From positions 992,001 through 1,056,000 of the forward strand of contig CAILAC010000016.1 of NCBI GenBank assembly GCA_903832055.1: DNA of 64,000 bases, read 5' to 3'. Each line of letters begins with the position of its first letter. Position 1 is the stretch's first letter. The notes beneath the pieces were generated by a model, which worked only from the letters and a program-made list of their open reading frames with translations, was not told the DNA's origin and did no database searches. The position numbers were made by a program, and so were the translations under genes. Shown piece after piece: positions 55,372 to 64,000 of the stretch. This DNA is from an uncultured Acidobacteriota bacterium (lineage in GTDB: Bacteria > Acidobacteriota > Terriglobia > Terriglobales > Acidobacteriaceae).

Positions 55372-58300
55372 GCAGCGAAGGCGGGAACGGAATGATGCGG
55401 AAGAATGAAGAGCAGAAGGCGCTGACGCTTGACCAGGTTCGTACGAAGCTGGAGGGTGTGAAGGGCAAACGCTACTGGCGCTCAATTGACGAACTGGCCG
55501 GAACGCCGGAGTTTGAGGCGGCAGTAGCCAAGGAATTTCCCGACGCGGCGGCAGAGTGGGTTGACCCGGTTTCACGACGCGGCTTTTTGAAGCTGATGTC
55601 GGCCTCGCTGGCGCTGGCCGGACTGGCCGGATGTACCAAGCAGCCCGATGAGCCAATCTATCCCTATGTCAAGCAGCCGGAAGACCTGGTGCTGGGCAAG
55701 GCGAACTACTTTGCCACGGCGCATCCTTTTGCCACGGGCGGCGTGCCCCTGCTGGTAAAGTCCGACGCGTATCGGCCGATCAAGGTCGATGGCAATCCGG
55801 ATCACGCCTACAATCTCGGTTCATCCGATGTCTTCACGCAGGCAACGCTGCTGGATCTGTATGACCCGGACCGCTCGCAACACGCGACGGTGCGCGGCAC
55901 GACGACTGAATATGTCGAGTTCCTCGAGGCATACCGGGAACGGCTGAATGCTGGCAAGGCCAACGGCGGCGAGGGTTTGTACTTCCTGAGTACCTCGTTT
56001 ACATCGCCGACCTTGCAGCGGCAATGGGCTGAGGCGCAAAAGGCCTATCCCAAGGCCAAGCTGGTGCAGTATGACCCGGCGCTGGCGGGGACGGCATTTG
56101 CTGCCGGGCTCAATCCGCAGTTTTCTCTGGACAAGGCCGACGTAATTCTGGCCCTCGACGCAGACTTTTTGTCGGGCGCGGGCTATCCGGGCTTCCACAA
56201 GTTGACGCGGGAGTACGCGGCACGGCGCAAGAATCCCGCCAAGGGCATGAACCGGCTGTATTCGGTTGAGAGCACGCCGAGCACGACGGGCCTCAAGGCT
56301 GAGCATCGACTGGGACTGCGGGCGAGCGAGATTCCAGCGTTTGCTGCCGCACTTGCAACTGCCGTGGGTGTGCCTGGGGTTTCGGCACCGAACTACAGCT
56401 GGAGCGCAGAGCAGACGAAATTCCTCAGCGCACTGACCAAGGATTTGAAGGCCAATGCGGGCAAGTCGGTGGTCATCCCGGGAATCTATCAGGATCCATC
56501 GGTTGCAGCCCTGGCACTTGCAATCAATAAGGCGCTGGGCAATATCGATGCGACGGTCAGCCTGGCTGGCGAGGCTTCAACCTCCGGCGATCAAATTGCC
56601 GGGTTGAAGGGTTTGGTTGCCGATTTGAATGCAGGCAAGGTTGATTGGCTTGTCATGCTGAATTCGAACCCGGTATACGACGCACCTGCCGATCTGGATT
56701 TCAAGACCGCGCTGGGCAAGGCTAAGGTTTCGGTTCATCTTGGTTCGCATATTGACGAAACGGGCGCGGAAGCAATCTGGCATGTTCCTGCGGCTCATTA
56801 TCTTGAATCGTGGTCGGACGTGCGGGCGTATGACGGCACGGTCTCGGTAATTCAACCGATGATTGAGCCGCTCTATGGCGGCCACACGGCGCACGACCTG
56901 ATCCAGGCAATGCTTGATGAGCCACAGACCTCGGCGTATGAAGCGGTGCGCTCGACGTGGAAATCGACCATCTCCAAGGGTTCCGGGGCCGATTTTGAAC
57001 TGGGCTGGCGCAAGGCGCTCCATGCTGGCTGGATTGAAGACACGAAATACGCGGCTTCATCGGCTGCCACGGCGGCGACAGCAATCAAGGTTCCGACGCC
57101 ATCGAGCAAGGATGCGTTTGAGCTGATCTTCCGTCCCGACCCAAACATTTATGACGGTCGCTACTCGAATGTCGGCTGGCTGCAGGAGCTGCCCAAGCCG
57201 GTCACCAATCTGGCGTGGGATAATGCCGCGCTGGTTTCTGGCGCGACGCTGACCAAGCTGGGCGTGGACGAAGGCGACATTCTCGAAATCACTGTAGGCG
57301 GCCGCAAGGTGAAGACCCCGGTGCTGGTCGCTCCCGGACACCCGGACAACTCGGCGACACTTCATCTCGGCTACGGCCGCGAGGCTGCCGGACGCGTAGG
57401 TTCGGGCGCTGGTTTCAATGCGTACCTGGTTCGGACATCCGATGCACCCTTCTATACGACCGGCACGGCGGTGAAGGTTGAAGGCAAGTGGGGCATTGCG
57501 GTAACCAAGAGCCACTTCCAGGACCTCCGCTCAAAGGTCGAAGGCGGAGATGGATCGGGAACCCATTCGCTCGAAGCCAACGAGGCGGAAACGCGCGGCG
57601 TGATTCGCTCGGCGACGCTCGAGGAGTTCAAGGCGAACCCCGGCTTCGCGAACGAAGGCGAGGAACATCCCAAGGTCGAGCGCGACAATACGCTCTTTGC
57701 AAACTGGGAGTACAAGGACAATGCCTGGGGCATGTCGATCGATCTGAACAGCTGTACCGGCTGTAACGCCTGCATCGTCGGCTGCTACGCGGAAAACAAC
57801 ATCGCCGTGGTCGGCAAGCAGCAGGTACGCATCGGCCGCAACATGCAGTGGCTGAGGATCGATACCTACTTCGAGGGCGATCTCGCAGCACCGAAGGCGC
57901 ACTTCCAGCCGATGGCCTGCCAGCACTGCGAAAACGCTCCCTGCGAACAGGTTTGCCCGGTGGGCGCGACGGTGCATACGCCGGAAGGCATCAACACGAT
58001 GGTCTACAACCGTTGTGTTGGCACCCGTTACTGCGCCAACAACTGCCCATATAAGGTACGCCGCTTCAACTTCCTGCTCTTCTCGGATTTCGAGACGGAG
58101 AGCCTGAAGCTGATGCGCAACCCGGATGTCTCAGTTCGTTCACGCGGCGTGATGGAGAAGTGCAGCTACTGTGTGCAGCGCATCTCCGAAGCAAAGATTG
58201 AAGCGGACAAGGAAAACCGGGCGATCCGGGATGGCGAAGTCGTGACAGCCTGCCAGCAGGCCTGCCCGGCATCGGCAATCACATTTGGCAATATCAACGA

Positions 58301-58460
58301 CAAGACCAGCAAGGTCGCGACTCTGTTAGCAGATGAGCGTACCTACTCGGTATTGGCCGACCTGAACACCCGCCCACGGACGCAATATACGGCCGCGGTG
58401 CTGAATCCCAACCCCGAACTCGCCGAGGCCCCTGTGGAACATGCCCCGGCGAAGGGCTGA
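55368..58460 (+). CDS. actB: Alternative complex III molybdopterin-like/FeS subunit (Tat signal)
   Basis: SRRGFLKLMSASLALAGLAGC; CTGCNACIVGC, CQHCENAPCEQVCPVGA, CVGTRYCANNCPYKVRRFN, CSYCVQRI...CQQACPASA. ATGA overlap with actA. Confidence 0.93.
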   Translation: MSSEGGNGMMRKNEEQKALTLDQVRTKLEGVKGKRYWRSIDELAGTPEFEAAVAKEFPDAAAEWVDPVSRRGFLKLMSASLALAGLAGCTKQPDEPIYPYVKQPEDLVLGKANYFATAHPFATGGVPLLVKSDAYRPIKVDGNPDHAYNLGSSDVFTQATLLDLYDPDRSQHATVRGTTTEYVEFLEAYRERLNAGKANGGEGLYFLSTSFTSPTLQRQWAEAQKAYPKAKLVQYDPALAGTAFAAGLNPQFSLDKADVILALDADFLSGAGYPGFHKLTREYAARRKNPAKGMNRLYSVESTPSTTGLKAEHRLGLRASEIPAFAAALATAVGVPGVSAPNYSWSAEQTKFLSALTKDLKANAGKSVVIPGIYQDPSVAALALAINKALGNIDATVSLAGEASTSGDQIAGLKGLVADLNAGKVDWLVMLNSNPVYDAPADLDFKTALGKAKVSVHLGSHIDETGAEAIWHVPAAHYLESWSDVRAYDGTVSVIQPMIEPLYGGHTAHDLIQAMLDEPQTSAYEAVRSTWKSTISKGSGADFELGWRKALHAGWIEDTKYAASSAATAATAIKVPTPSSKDAFELIFRPDPNIYDGRYSNVGWLQELPKPVTNLAWDNAALVSGATLTKLGVDEGDILEITVGGRKVKTPVLVAPGHPDNSATLHLGYGREAAGRVGSGAGFNAYLVRTSDAPFYTTGTAVKVEGKWGIAVTKSHFQDLRSKVEGGDGSGTHSLEANEAETRGVIRSATLEEFKANPGFANEGEEHPKVERDNTLFANWEYKDNAWGMSIDLNSCTGCNACIVGCYAENNIAVVGKQQVRIGRNMQWLRIDTYFEGDLAAPKAHFQPMACQHCENAPCEQVCPVGATVHTPEGINTMVYNRCVGTRYCANNCPYKVRRFNFLLFSDFETESLKLMRNPDVSVRSRGVMEKCSYCVQRISEAKIEADKENRAIRDGEVVTACQQACPASAITFGNINDKTSKVATLLADERTYSVLADLNTRPRTQYTAAVLNPNPELAEAPVEHAPAKG

Positions 58461-58476
58461 GAGGCTCGAACTGGCG

Positions 58477-59901
58477 ATGGCAACGAAGGACATCAAACCC
58501 GAAGATCCAAGAATAGACCCGAAAACGGGAGAGTTCCGGGTACTTGCGCCGGGATTCACCTTCAAGACGGTCACGGCAAAGATTGCCGACATTGTGCTGA
58601 CGCCAACGACCTCGCTGGGCTGGTTTGCCCTGTTCAGCGTGGGCGGGGCGGTGGCCACACTGGTCATTGTCGCGGTCACCTGGCTGTTTCTTAAAGGCAC
58701 CGGAATCTGGGCGGTCTCGCAGCCGGTGGGCTGGGGATTCGCCATCATCAACTTCGTCTGGTGGATTGGTATTGGCCATGCAGGGACGCTGATTTCGGCG
58801 ATTCTGCTGCTCTTCAAACAGCAGTGGCGCAACTCGATCAACCGGTTTGCCGAGGCAATGACGATCTTTGCCGTGGTCTGCGCGGGCCTGTTCCCGCTCA
58901 TTCACGTCGGGCGTCCGTGGCTGGCCTACTGGCTCTTCCCGCTGCCCAACACGATGAACGTCTGGCCGCAGTTCCGCTCGCCGCTGCTGTGGGACGTCTT
59001 CGCGGTATCGACGTATGCGACCATCTCCATCGTCTTCTGGTATGTCGGCCTGATTCCTGACTTTGGCACCATGCGCGACCGGGCCAAGACCAAGTTTGCC
59101 GCCTACATTTATGGCTTGCTGTCGCTCGGCTGGCGCGGATCGGTTCGCCACTGGGTGCGGTACGAAACAGCTTCGCTGCTGCTGGCCGGACTGGCAACGC
59201 CGCTGGTGCTCTCAGTGCATACGGTCATCAGCTTCGACTTCGCTGTGGCGGTGATTCCAGGCTGGCACACCACGATTTTCCCGCCCTACTTCGTCGCGGG
59301 CGCGGTGTACTCGGGCTTTGCCATGGTGCTGACGCTGGCGATTCCGCTCAGGAAGTTTTACAAGCTTGAAGGTCTGGTGACGGACCGGCACATGGATAAC
59401 ATGGGCAAGGTCATGCTGACGACCGGCCTGATCGTGGCCTACGGGTACGGCATGGAAGTCTTCATGGCGTGGTACTCGGCCTCGCACTGGGAATTCTTCA
59501 TGATGTGGAACCGCATGTTCGGGCCGATGGGCTGGTCGTACTGGATGCTGATCGCCTGCAACATCGCCATTCCGCTGACGACGCTTTGGGTTCGCAAATG
59601 GCGGACGAACATGACCTTCATGTTCGTGATGAGTTTGATCGTGAACACGGGCATGTGGTTCGAGCGGTTTGTGATTGTTGTAACCAGCTTGTATCGCGAC
59701 TTCCTGCCGTCGTCGTGGGGTACCTACCGCGCGACCAAGTGGGATTACATGACGTATTTCGGCACCATGGGCTTGTTTACGGCGCTGTTCCTCTTGTTTG
59801 TGCGCTTCCTGCCCATGATTCCCATGAACGAAATCAAGATGATGCTGCCGTCGGCCAAGATTACTGCGAAAGCCAAGCCGGCAGTTGGGGCGGGTGACTG
59901 A
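58477..59901 (+). CDS. actC: Alternative complex III NrfD-like membrane subunit
   Basis: Polytopic NrfD/PsrC-type protein after actB; GIGHAGTLISAILLLFKQQWRNSINRFAEAMTIFAV. Confidence 0.92.
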   Translation: MATKDIKPEDPRIDPKTGEFRVLAPGFTFKTVTAKIADIVLTPTTSLGWFALFSVGGAVATLVIVAVTWLFLKGTGIWAVSQPVGWGFAIINFVWWIGIGHAGTLISAILLLFKQQWRNSINRFAEAMTIFAVVCAGLFPLIHVGRPWLAYWLFPLPNTMNVWPQFRSPLLWDVFAVSTYATISIVFWYVGLIPDFGTMRDRAKTKFAAYIYGLLSLGWRGSVRHWVRYETASLLLAGLATPLVLSVHTVISFDFAVAVIPGWHTTIFPPYFVAGAVYSGFAMVLTLAIPLRKFYKLEGLVTDRHMDNMGKVMLTTGLIVAYGYGMEVFMAWYSASHWEFFMMWNRMFGPMGWSYWMLIACNIAIPLTTLWVRKWRTNMTFMFVMSLIVNTGMWFERFVIVVTSLYRDFLPSSWGTYRATKWDYMTYFGTMGLFTALFLLFVRFLPMIPMNEIKMMLPSAKITAKAKPAVGAGD

Positions 59902-60446
59902 TGCCTGTAGCTGTAGAAGGAACATACGGCATGATTGCCGAATTCGAAACTCCGTCAGACCTGGTGCGGGCAGCGCAAGCAGCCTACAACGACGGCTGGC
60001 GGCGGATGGATTGCTATACGCCCTATCCGGTGGAAGAGGCGGCTGAGGCGATCGGGTTCCACAAGGACCGCGTCTCACTGCTGACGCTGACAGGCGGATT
60101 GATGGGCCTGTGCGCGATGTTTTCGCTGGAGACATGGATATCGACGCTGGCGTATCCCTTGAACATTGGCGGCCGGCCGACGTATTCCTGGCCCGCGTTC
60201 ATTGTGCCGGCGTATGAATGGACGATTCTCTTTGCCGGGCTGTCGGCGGCCTTTGGCATGATCGCACTGAACGGATTGCCGAGCCTGTATCACCCCTTGT
60301 TCAATGCGCCCAACTTCCGCACTGGCGCCACGGACGACAAGTTCTTCCTGTGCCTTGAGGCCCTGGACCCGAAGTATGACGCATCGGGAACTCGTGCCTA
60401 TCTGGAGAGCATGGGGCCGAATTCTGTGGTGGAGGTGGAGTACTGA
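59901..60446 (+). CDS. actD: Alternative complex III DUF3341 subunit
   Basis: GMIAEFETPSDLVRAAQAAYNDGWRRMDCYTPYPVEE. Confidence 0.92.
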   Translation: MPVAVEGTYGMIAEFETPSDLVRAAQAAYNDGWRRMDCYTPYPVEEAAEAIGFHKDRVSLLTLTGGLMGLCAMFSLETWISTLAYPLNIGGRPTYSWPAFIVPAYEWTILFAGLSAAFGMIALNGLPSLYHPLFNAPNFRTGATDDKFFLCLEALDPKYDASGTRAYLESMGPNSVVEVEY

Positions 60447-61264
60447 TGCCGACACCATTCAAAACGGCTGCAGCCGTGATTCTGGCCGCAGGCACCATGT
60501 TTGTGGCCGGATGCCGGCAGGACATGCACAACCAGCCGAAGTTCATTCCTCAGCGGGGCACGGAATTCTTCACCGACCACCGTTCGTCACGGCCGCAGGT
60601 AGAAAATACGGTGGCGCGCGGCGGGTTGAAGGAAGACAGCTACTTCTATACCGGAGTGGTGCAGGGCGCCAATGGATACCGGGAAGAGAAGGATATGCTT
60701 CCCTTCCCTGTCACATTGACGGTGCTCAAAAAGGGACAGGAGCGGTTCAATATCTACTGCACCCCCTGCCACTCACGGGTCGGCAACGGCCTGGGGGCAA
60801 TTGTGCAGCGCGGCTACAAGCCTGCCGGCAATCTGAACGACCAGGTGCGCCGGTCGCAGCCGATCAGCCACTACTTCTATGTGATGACGCATGGTTATGG
60901 GGCAATGCCGGACTATTCGGCCCAACTGACGCCGGAAGAACGGTGGTCAGTCGCGGCATACATTCGCGCACTGCAGCTGAGCCAGAACGCGACCACCGCA
61001 GATGTGGCGACGGGCGCAAAGGTTGAGCAACTGAAAGAACTGGCAACTGCCAAGGGATTGCCGGAAGGTTTTGCGGGACCGTGGGAGTTGCCTGCAACGG
61101 CCATCACCGCTTATCCCGCAAATGCAAGCGAAGGCACACCGGGCATGGCGCCTGCGTATCCAGGGGACCCCAAGGTTTTCGTTCCCCACTCTGCGGCTCC
61201 GGCTGCAAAAACAAATTCAAGCAAGCTGCCTGACGCGCCCGTAGCGCCGAAGGCGGGGAATTAG
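60446..61264 (+). CDS. actE: Alternative complex III monoheme cytochrome c lipoprotein
   Basis: Lipobox-like VAGCRQDMHNQPK; CTPCHSRVGNGLGAIVQRG. Confidence 0.9.
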   Translation: MPTPFKTAAAVILAAGTMFVAGCRQDMHNQPKFIPQRGTEFFTDHRSSRPQVENTVARGGLKEDSYFYTGVVQGANGYREEKDMLPFPVTLTVLKKGQERFNIYCTPCHSRVGNGLGAIVQRGYKPAGNLNDQVRRSQPISHYFYVMTHGYGAMPDYSAQLTPEERWSVAAYIRALQLSQNATTADVATGAKVEQLKELATAKGLPEGFAGPWELPATAITAYPANASEGTPGMAPAYPGDPKVFVPHSAAPAAKTNSSKLPDAPVAPKAGN

Positions 61265-61281
61265 GGAGCAGAGCAAAACCG

Positions 61282-62559
61282 ATGGCACACGCTGCTCATG
61301 CAAAGGTACTTCCCGCGGACTTGTCGGCACCACCGTTTGTGAACGGCTGGCGGGCGCGGGCATTGATGATCGCAATCCTCTTCACCGTAGTCGCCGTAGT
61401 GCTGGCGTTTCTGGGCGGAGCGGACGGAGTGGAACACGTCTACCGGGCGTGGGTCGTTGGGCTGATGCTGACCTTCGGCTTCTGCTGTGGCGGCCTCACG
61501 CTGCTCATGGTCCAGTATGTATCCGGTGGCAAGTGGGGCCTGCTGCTGCGCCGGCCGCTTGAAGCGATGAGCCGGACACTCCCGTTGATTTTTGGCTACT
61601 GGGTGGTCTCAGCCCTGTTTGCCAAGCACCTGTACGCCTGGGCAAAGTACAGTTCTGGAGCCGAAGCTCTCAAGGCCGGTCTGACCGAGGGCGAGGCCCA
61701 TGCCATCGAGTGGAAGCACCCGATGCTGAACCTCAGCACCTACTGGATTGTTGCGCTGATCTGCTTCGCCATCTGGGGCTTCTTCGCATGGCAGATGAAT
61801 ACCCTGAGCCTGAAGCGCGAAGCCGATTCAACGGTGAATACACCGCAGTGGATCAAGCGGATGGAGAACCTTTCTGGCGCGGGCATTCTGATCTACTCGC
61901 TGACCATGACGGCGGCGGTAATTTACTGGGTAATGTCGATGGACGTGACCTGGTACTCGTCGGTGTATGGATTGCTCTTTCTGGTGGGCCAGGGATACTC
62001 GGTACTGGCGCTCTCGCTGATTACAGTACTGAGCCTGTCAAAGGCTGAGCCCTTCAAGACAATTCTGCGTGGGACGGAGCAGTATGACCTTGGCAAATTC
62101 ACCTTTGCCTTTGTCATGCTGAACATGTACCTTGCCTTTGCGCAGTTCCTGATCATATGGTCAGGCAATTTGCCGGAAGAGATTCCGTGGTACCTCAACC
62201 GCATCAACGGGCACTGGGGCATCATCTGCACGCTGGACTTCATGTTCCACTGGCTGATTCCCTTCTCCCTGCTGCTCTCAAAAGATATCAAGCGCAACAA
62301 GAAGCGACTCATCAAGGTATGCCAGTGGATGATTTTCGCCAAGGCCTTTGATCTCTTCTGGCTGGTTGAGCCGAACTTCAAGGACGCTGCACGCAACCTT
62401 CACTTCAGCTGGGGAATTCTCGAGTATGCTGCGGTGCCGGTGGCGATGACCGCTCTCTGGATGGCCTACTACTTTACGAATCTGACAACGCGTCCGCTGG
62501 TAGCGACGAACGATCCGCATCTGGCGGAGATTCTGGAGCCTGAACATGCACACGCATGA
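61282..62559 (+). CDS. actF: Alternative complex III quinol oxidoreductase membrane subunit
   Basis: Polytopic ORF directly following actE; VYRAWVVGLMLTFGFCCGGLTLLMVQYVSGGKWGLLLRRPLEAM. Confidence 0.9.
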   Translation: MAHAAHAKVLPADLSAPPFVNGWRARALMIAILFTVVAVVLAFLGGADGVEHVYRAWVVGLMLTFGFCCGGLTLLMVQYVSGGKWGLLLRRPLEAMSRTLPLIFGYWVVSALFAKHLYAWAKYSSGAEALKAGLTEGEAHAIEWKHPMLNLSTYWIVALICFAIWGFFAWQMNTLSLKREADSTVNTPQWIKRMENLSGAGILIYSLTMTAAVIYWVMSMDVTWYSSVYGLLFLVGQGYSVLALSLITVLSLSKAEPFKTILRGTEQYDLGKFTFAFVMLNMYLAFAQFLIIWSGNLPEEIPWYLNRINGHWGIICTLDFMFHWLIPFSLLLSKDIKRNKKRLIKVCQWMIFAKAFDLFWLVEPNFKDAARNLHFSWGILEYAAVPVAMTALWMAYYFTNLTTRPLVATNDPHLAEILEPEHAHA

Positions 62560-63139
62560 TCCGAAAGAAACCAAAGTTGATGCCTCGCTAGGCTACGAAG
62601 GGTCCGACGTACGGGTCTCGGGCGTGGTGGTGTTCCTGACCGCCCTCGGCATCTTCGTCGTGGTGACCGCCTTTCTGTGCATTGGAATTGGCAAAGTCAT
62701 CAACTCTCAACTTGCCAAGGCAGATGGGCCAACAACGAAGTGGAATCATCCGGTCGATGTCCGCAAGCTCGGCAACCTGGCTACTTCACCGGAGTTGCAG
62801 CAGCAGTTTGCCCAACTGGCAAACCGCTTCCCTACGCCGCGCCTGCAGACGGACGACGGCTACCAGGAAGTTGCCGACATGCACGCCAAGGAAGATTTGC
62901 TGCTCGAAAACTACAGCTATGTTGACCGAGGCAAGGGAACCGTACGGATTCCGATAGAACGGGCGATGGAACTGATCGCTGAGCGCGGACTGCCGGTCGT
63001 TCCAGCTACTCCTTCGACTGAAAAGACGCTGGCGGGAGCAGAGTTGCCGGTAGTGAAAGCGCCGCTGACCAATGGGTTTGCACGCACCGGGTATGAGCAG
63101 GAGCAGATGGCCAAGGCGGCTGCAAACAAGGCTGAGTAA
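62546..63139 (+). CDS. Hypothetical single-TM protein downstream of actF
   Basis: One TM then a soluble domain; overlaps actF end. Confidence 0.75.
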   Translation: MHTHDPKETKVDASLGYEGSDVRVSGVVVFLTALGIFVVVTAFLCIGIGKVINSQLAKADGPTTKWNHPVDVRKLGNLATSPELQQQFAQLANRFPTPRLQTDDGYQEVADMHAKEDLLLENYSYVDRGKGTVRIPIERAMELIAERGLPVVPATPSTEKTLAGAELPVVKAPLTNGFARTGYEQEQMAKAAANKAE

Positions 63140-63178
63140 CCTCAAACACGGCAATTCAGGGCAGCAAGGACAAACAAG

Positions 63179-64000
63179 ATGAAGCAGAATTCTACAAACC
63201 GATGGACGCGCACGGCAAAGGCTTTCGCTTATGCCAGCATCCTGGCGTGCGTGGGAACTGCCACGCTGGTGGCCCAGGTCGCAGCGACCGGTGAGAAGCA
63301 GATTGGGCCCACCAACGATAAGCCGCCCGCGATTCTGGACAAGGTTGGGATTACGCAGAACCTGAACCAGCAACTGCCGCTGGGGCTCAACTTTGTGGAT
63401 GAAGCAGGCAAGTCAGTCCATCTGAGCGATTACTTTGGCAAACATCCGGCAATCCTGGCGCTGGTGTATTTTCAGTGCCCGATGCTGTGTTCAGAGGAGC
63501 TGAACGGGCTGACCTCTGCCCTGCGGATGGTGAAACTCACCCCGGGTAAAGATTTCGAAGTAGTCGTGGTGAGCATTGACGCAACGGAAGGGCCAGATCT
63601 GGCGGCAGCAAAGAAGCGCAGCTATGTGAATCGATATGGACACCCGGAGACGGCGGATGGGTGGCACTTCCTGACGGGCAAGCAGCCAGAGATTGACCAA
63701 CTGACGAAAACAGTTGGTTTTGGTTATGTGAAGATTCCGGGGCCGGATGGAAAGCTGACGCAGTTTGCGCATGCAAGCGCCATCCAGATAGTGACGCCGG
63801 AAGGCAAGTTGGCGCAATACTACATGGGGGTGGAGTATTCGCCCAAGGATTTGAGGCTGGGCCTGGTGGAGGCCTCCGCCAACAAGATCGGTTCGCCGGT
63901 CGACAACATTTTGACGTATTGCTACCACTACGACCCAACAACCAACTCCCACAGCCTTATCGTTGCCCGCGTAGTGCAGTTAGGTGGGGCATTGATGGTG
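63179..64000 (+). CDS. SCO1/SenC family copper chaperone, truncated by window end
   Basis: LALVYFQCPMLCSEELNGLTSALRMVKLTPGKDFEVVVVSIDATEGPDLAAAKK; CxxxC plus downstream His. Confidence 0.88.
   Translation, partial: MKQNSTNRWTRTAKAFAYASILACVGTATLVAQVAATGEKQIGPTNDKPPAILDKVGITQNLNQQLPLGLNFVDEAGKSVHLSDYFGKHPAILALVYFQCPMLCSEELNGLTSALRMVKLTPGKDFEVVVVSIDATEGPDLAAAKKRSYVNRYGHPETADGWHFLTGKQPEIDQLTKTVGFGYVKIPGPDGKLTQFAHASAIQIVTPEGKLAQYYMGVEYSPKDLRLGLVEASANKIGSPVDNILTYCYHYDPTTNSHSLIVARVVQLGGALMV

Noticed and set aside
1-64000. tRNA or rRNA genes
   Set aside because: No cloverleaf-like or rRNA-like segment recognised by eye; tRNAscan/Infernal would be needed to exclude fully.
1-64000. Insertion sequences or transposases
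   Set aside because: No ORF with recognisable transposase motifs; repeats seen are short non-coding families.

Overview
High-GC window that looks like an Acidobacteriota (Terriglobia-type) chromosome. Left to right: (1) an arsenic locus with arsM and arsC on the minus strand, diverging from arsR and acr3. (2) Housekeeping and carbohydrate genes: lactonase, lpxC, M20 peptidase, GH32, a DUF3943/PagL-like outer membrane protein, purK and purE. (3) A ~23 kb minus-strand phage-morphogenesis cluster (~13.3-36.2 kb). It has a large terminase, portal, candidate protease, candidate scaffold, candidate capsid and head-tail/tail genes, plus an embedded HipA-like kinase and DUF3037-like gene and a 9.15 kb ORF for a secreted multi-beta-helix protein. 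No integrase, replication, lysin or tape-measure gene is visible. (4) dnaN. (5) An islet with a NucA/NucB-type nuclease and a Cys/His/Asp candidate protein. (6) parB-parA-rsmG with four parS-like sites and an apparent C-rich to G-rich strand switch near 45 kb, suggesting proximity to oriC. (7) GATase, ROK and aldehyde dehydrogenase genes and a secreted Ig-like repeat protein. (8) A complete alternative complex III operon (actABCDEF) followed by SCO1/SenC. Several families of short non-coding repeats occupy the gene junctions, especially in the phage cluster: degenerate nonamers, GTCCCT/TCAGGGG runs, CACACTCACACTT runs, and GGGGTNCCC-flanked hairpins with covarying stems. All calls come from reading the sequence and the supplied ORFs. 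No database search was run.
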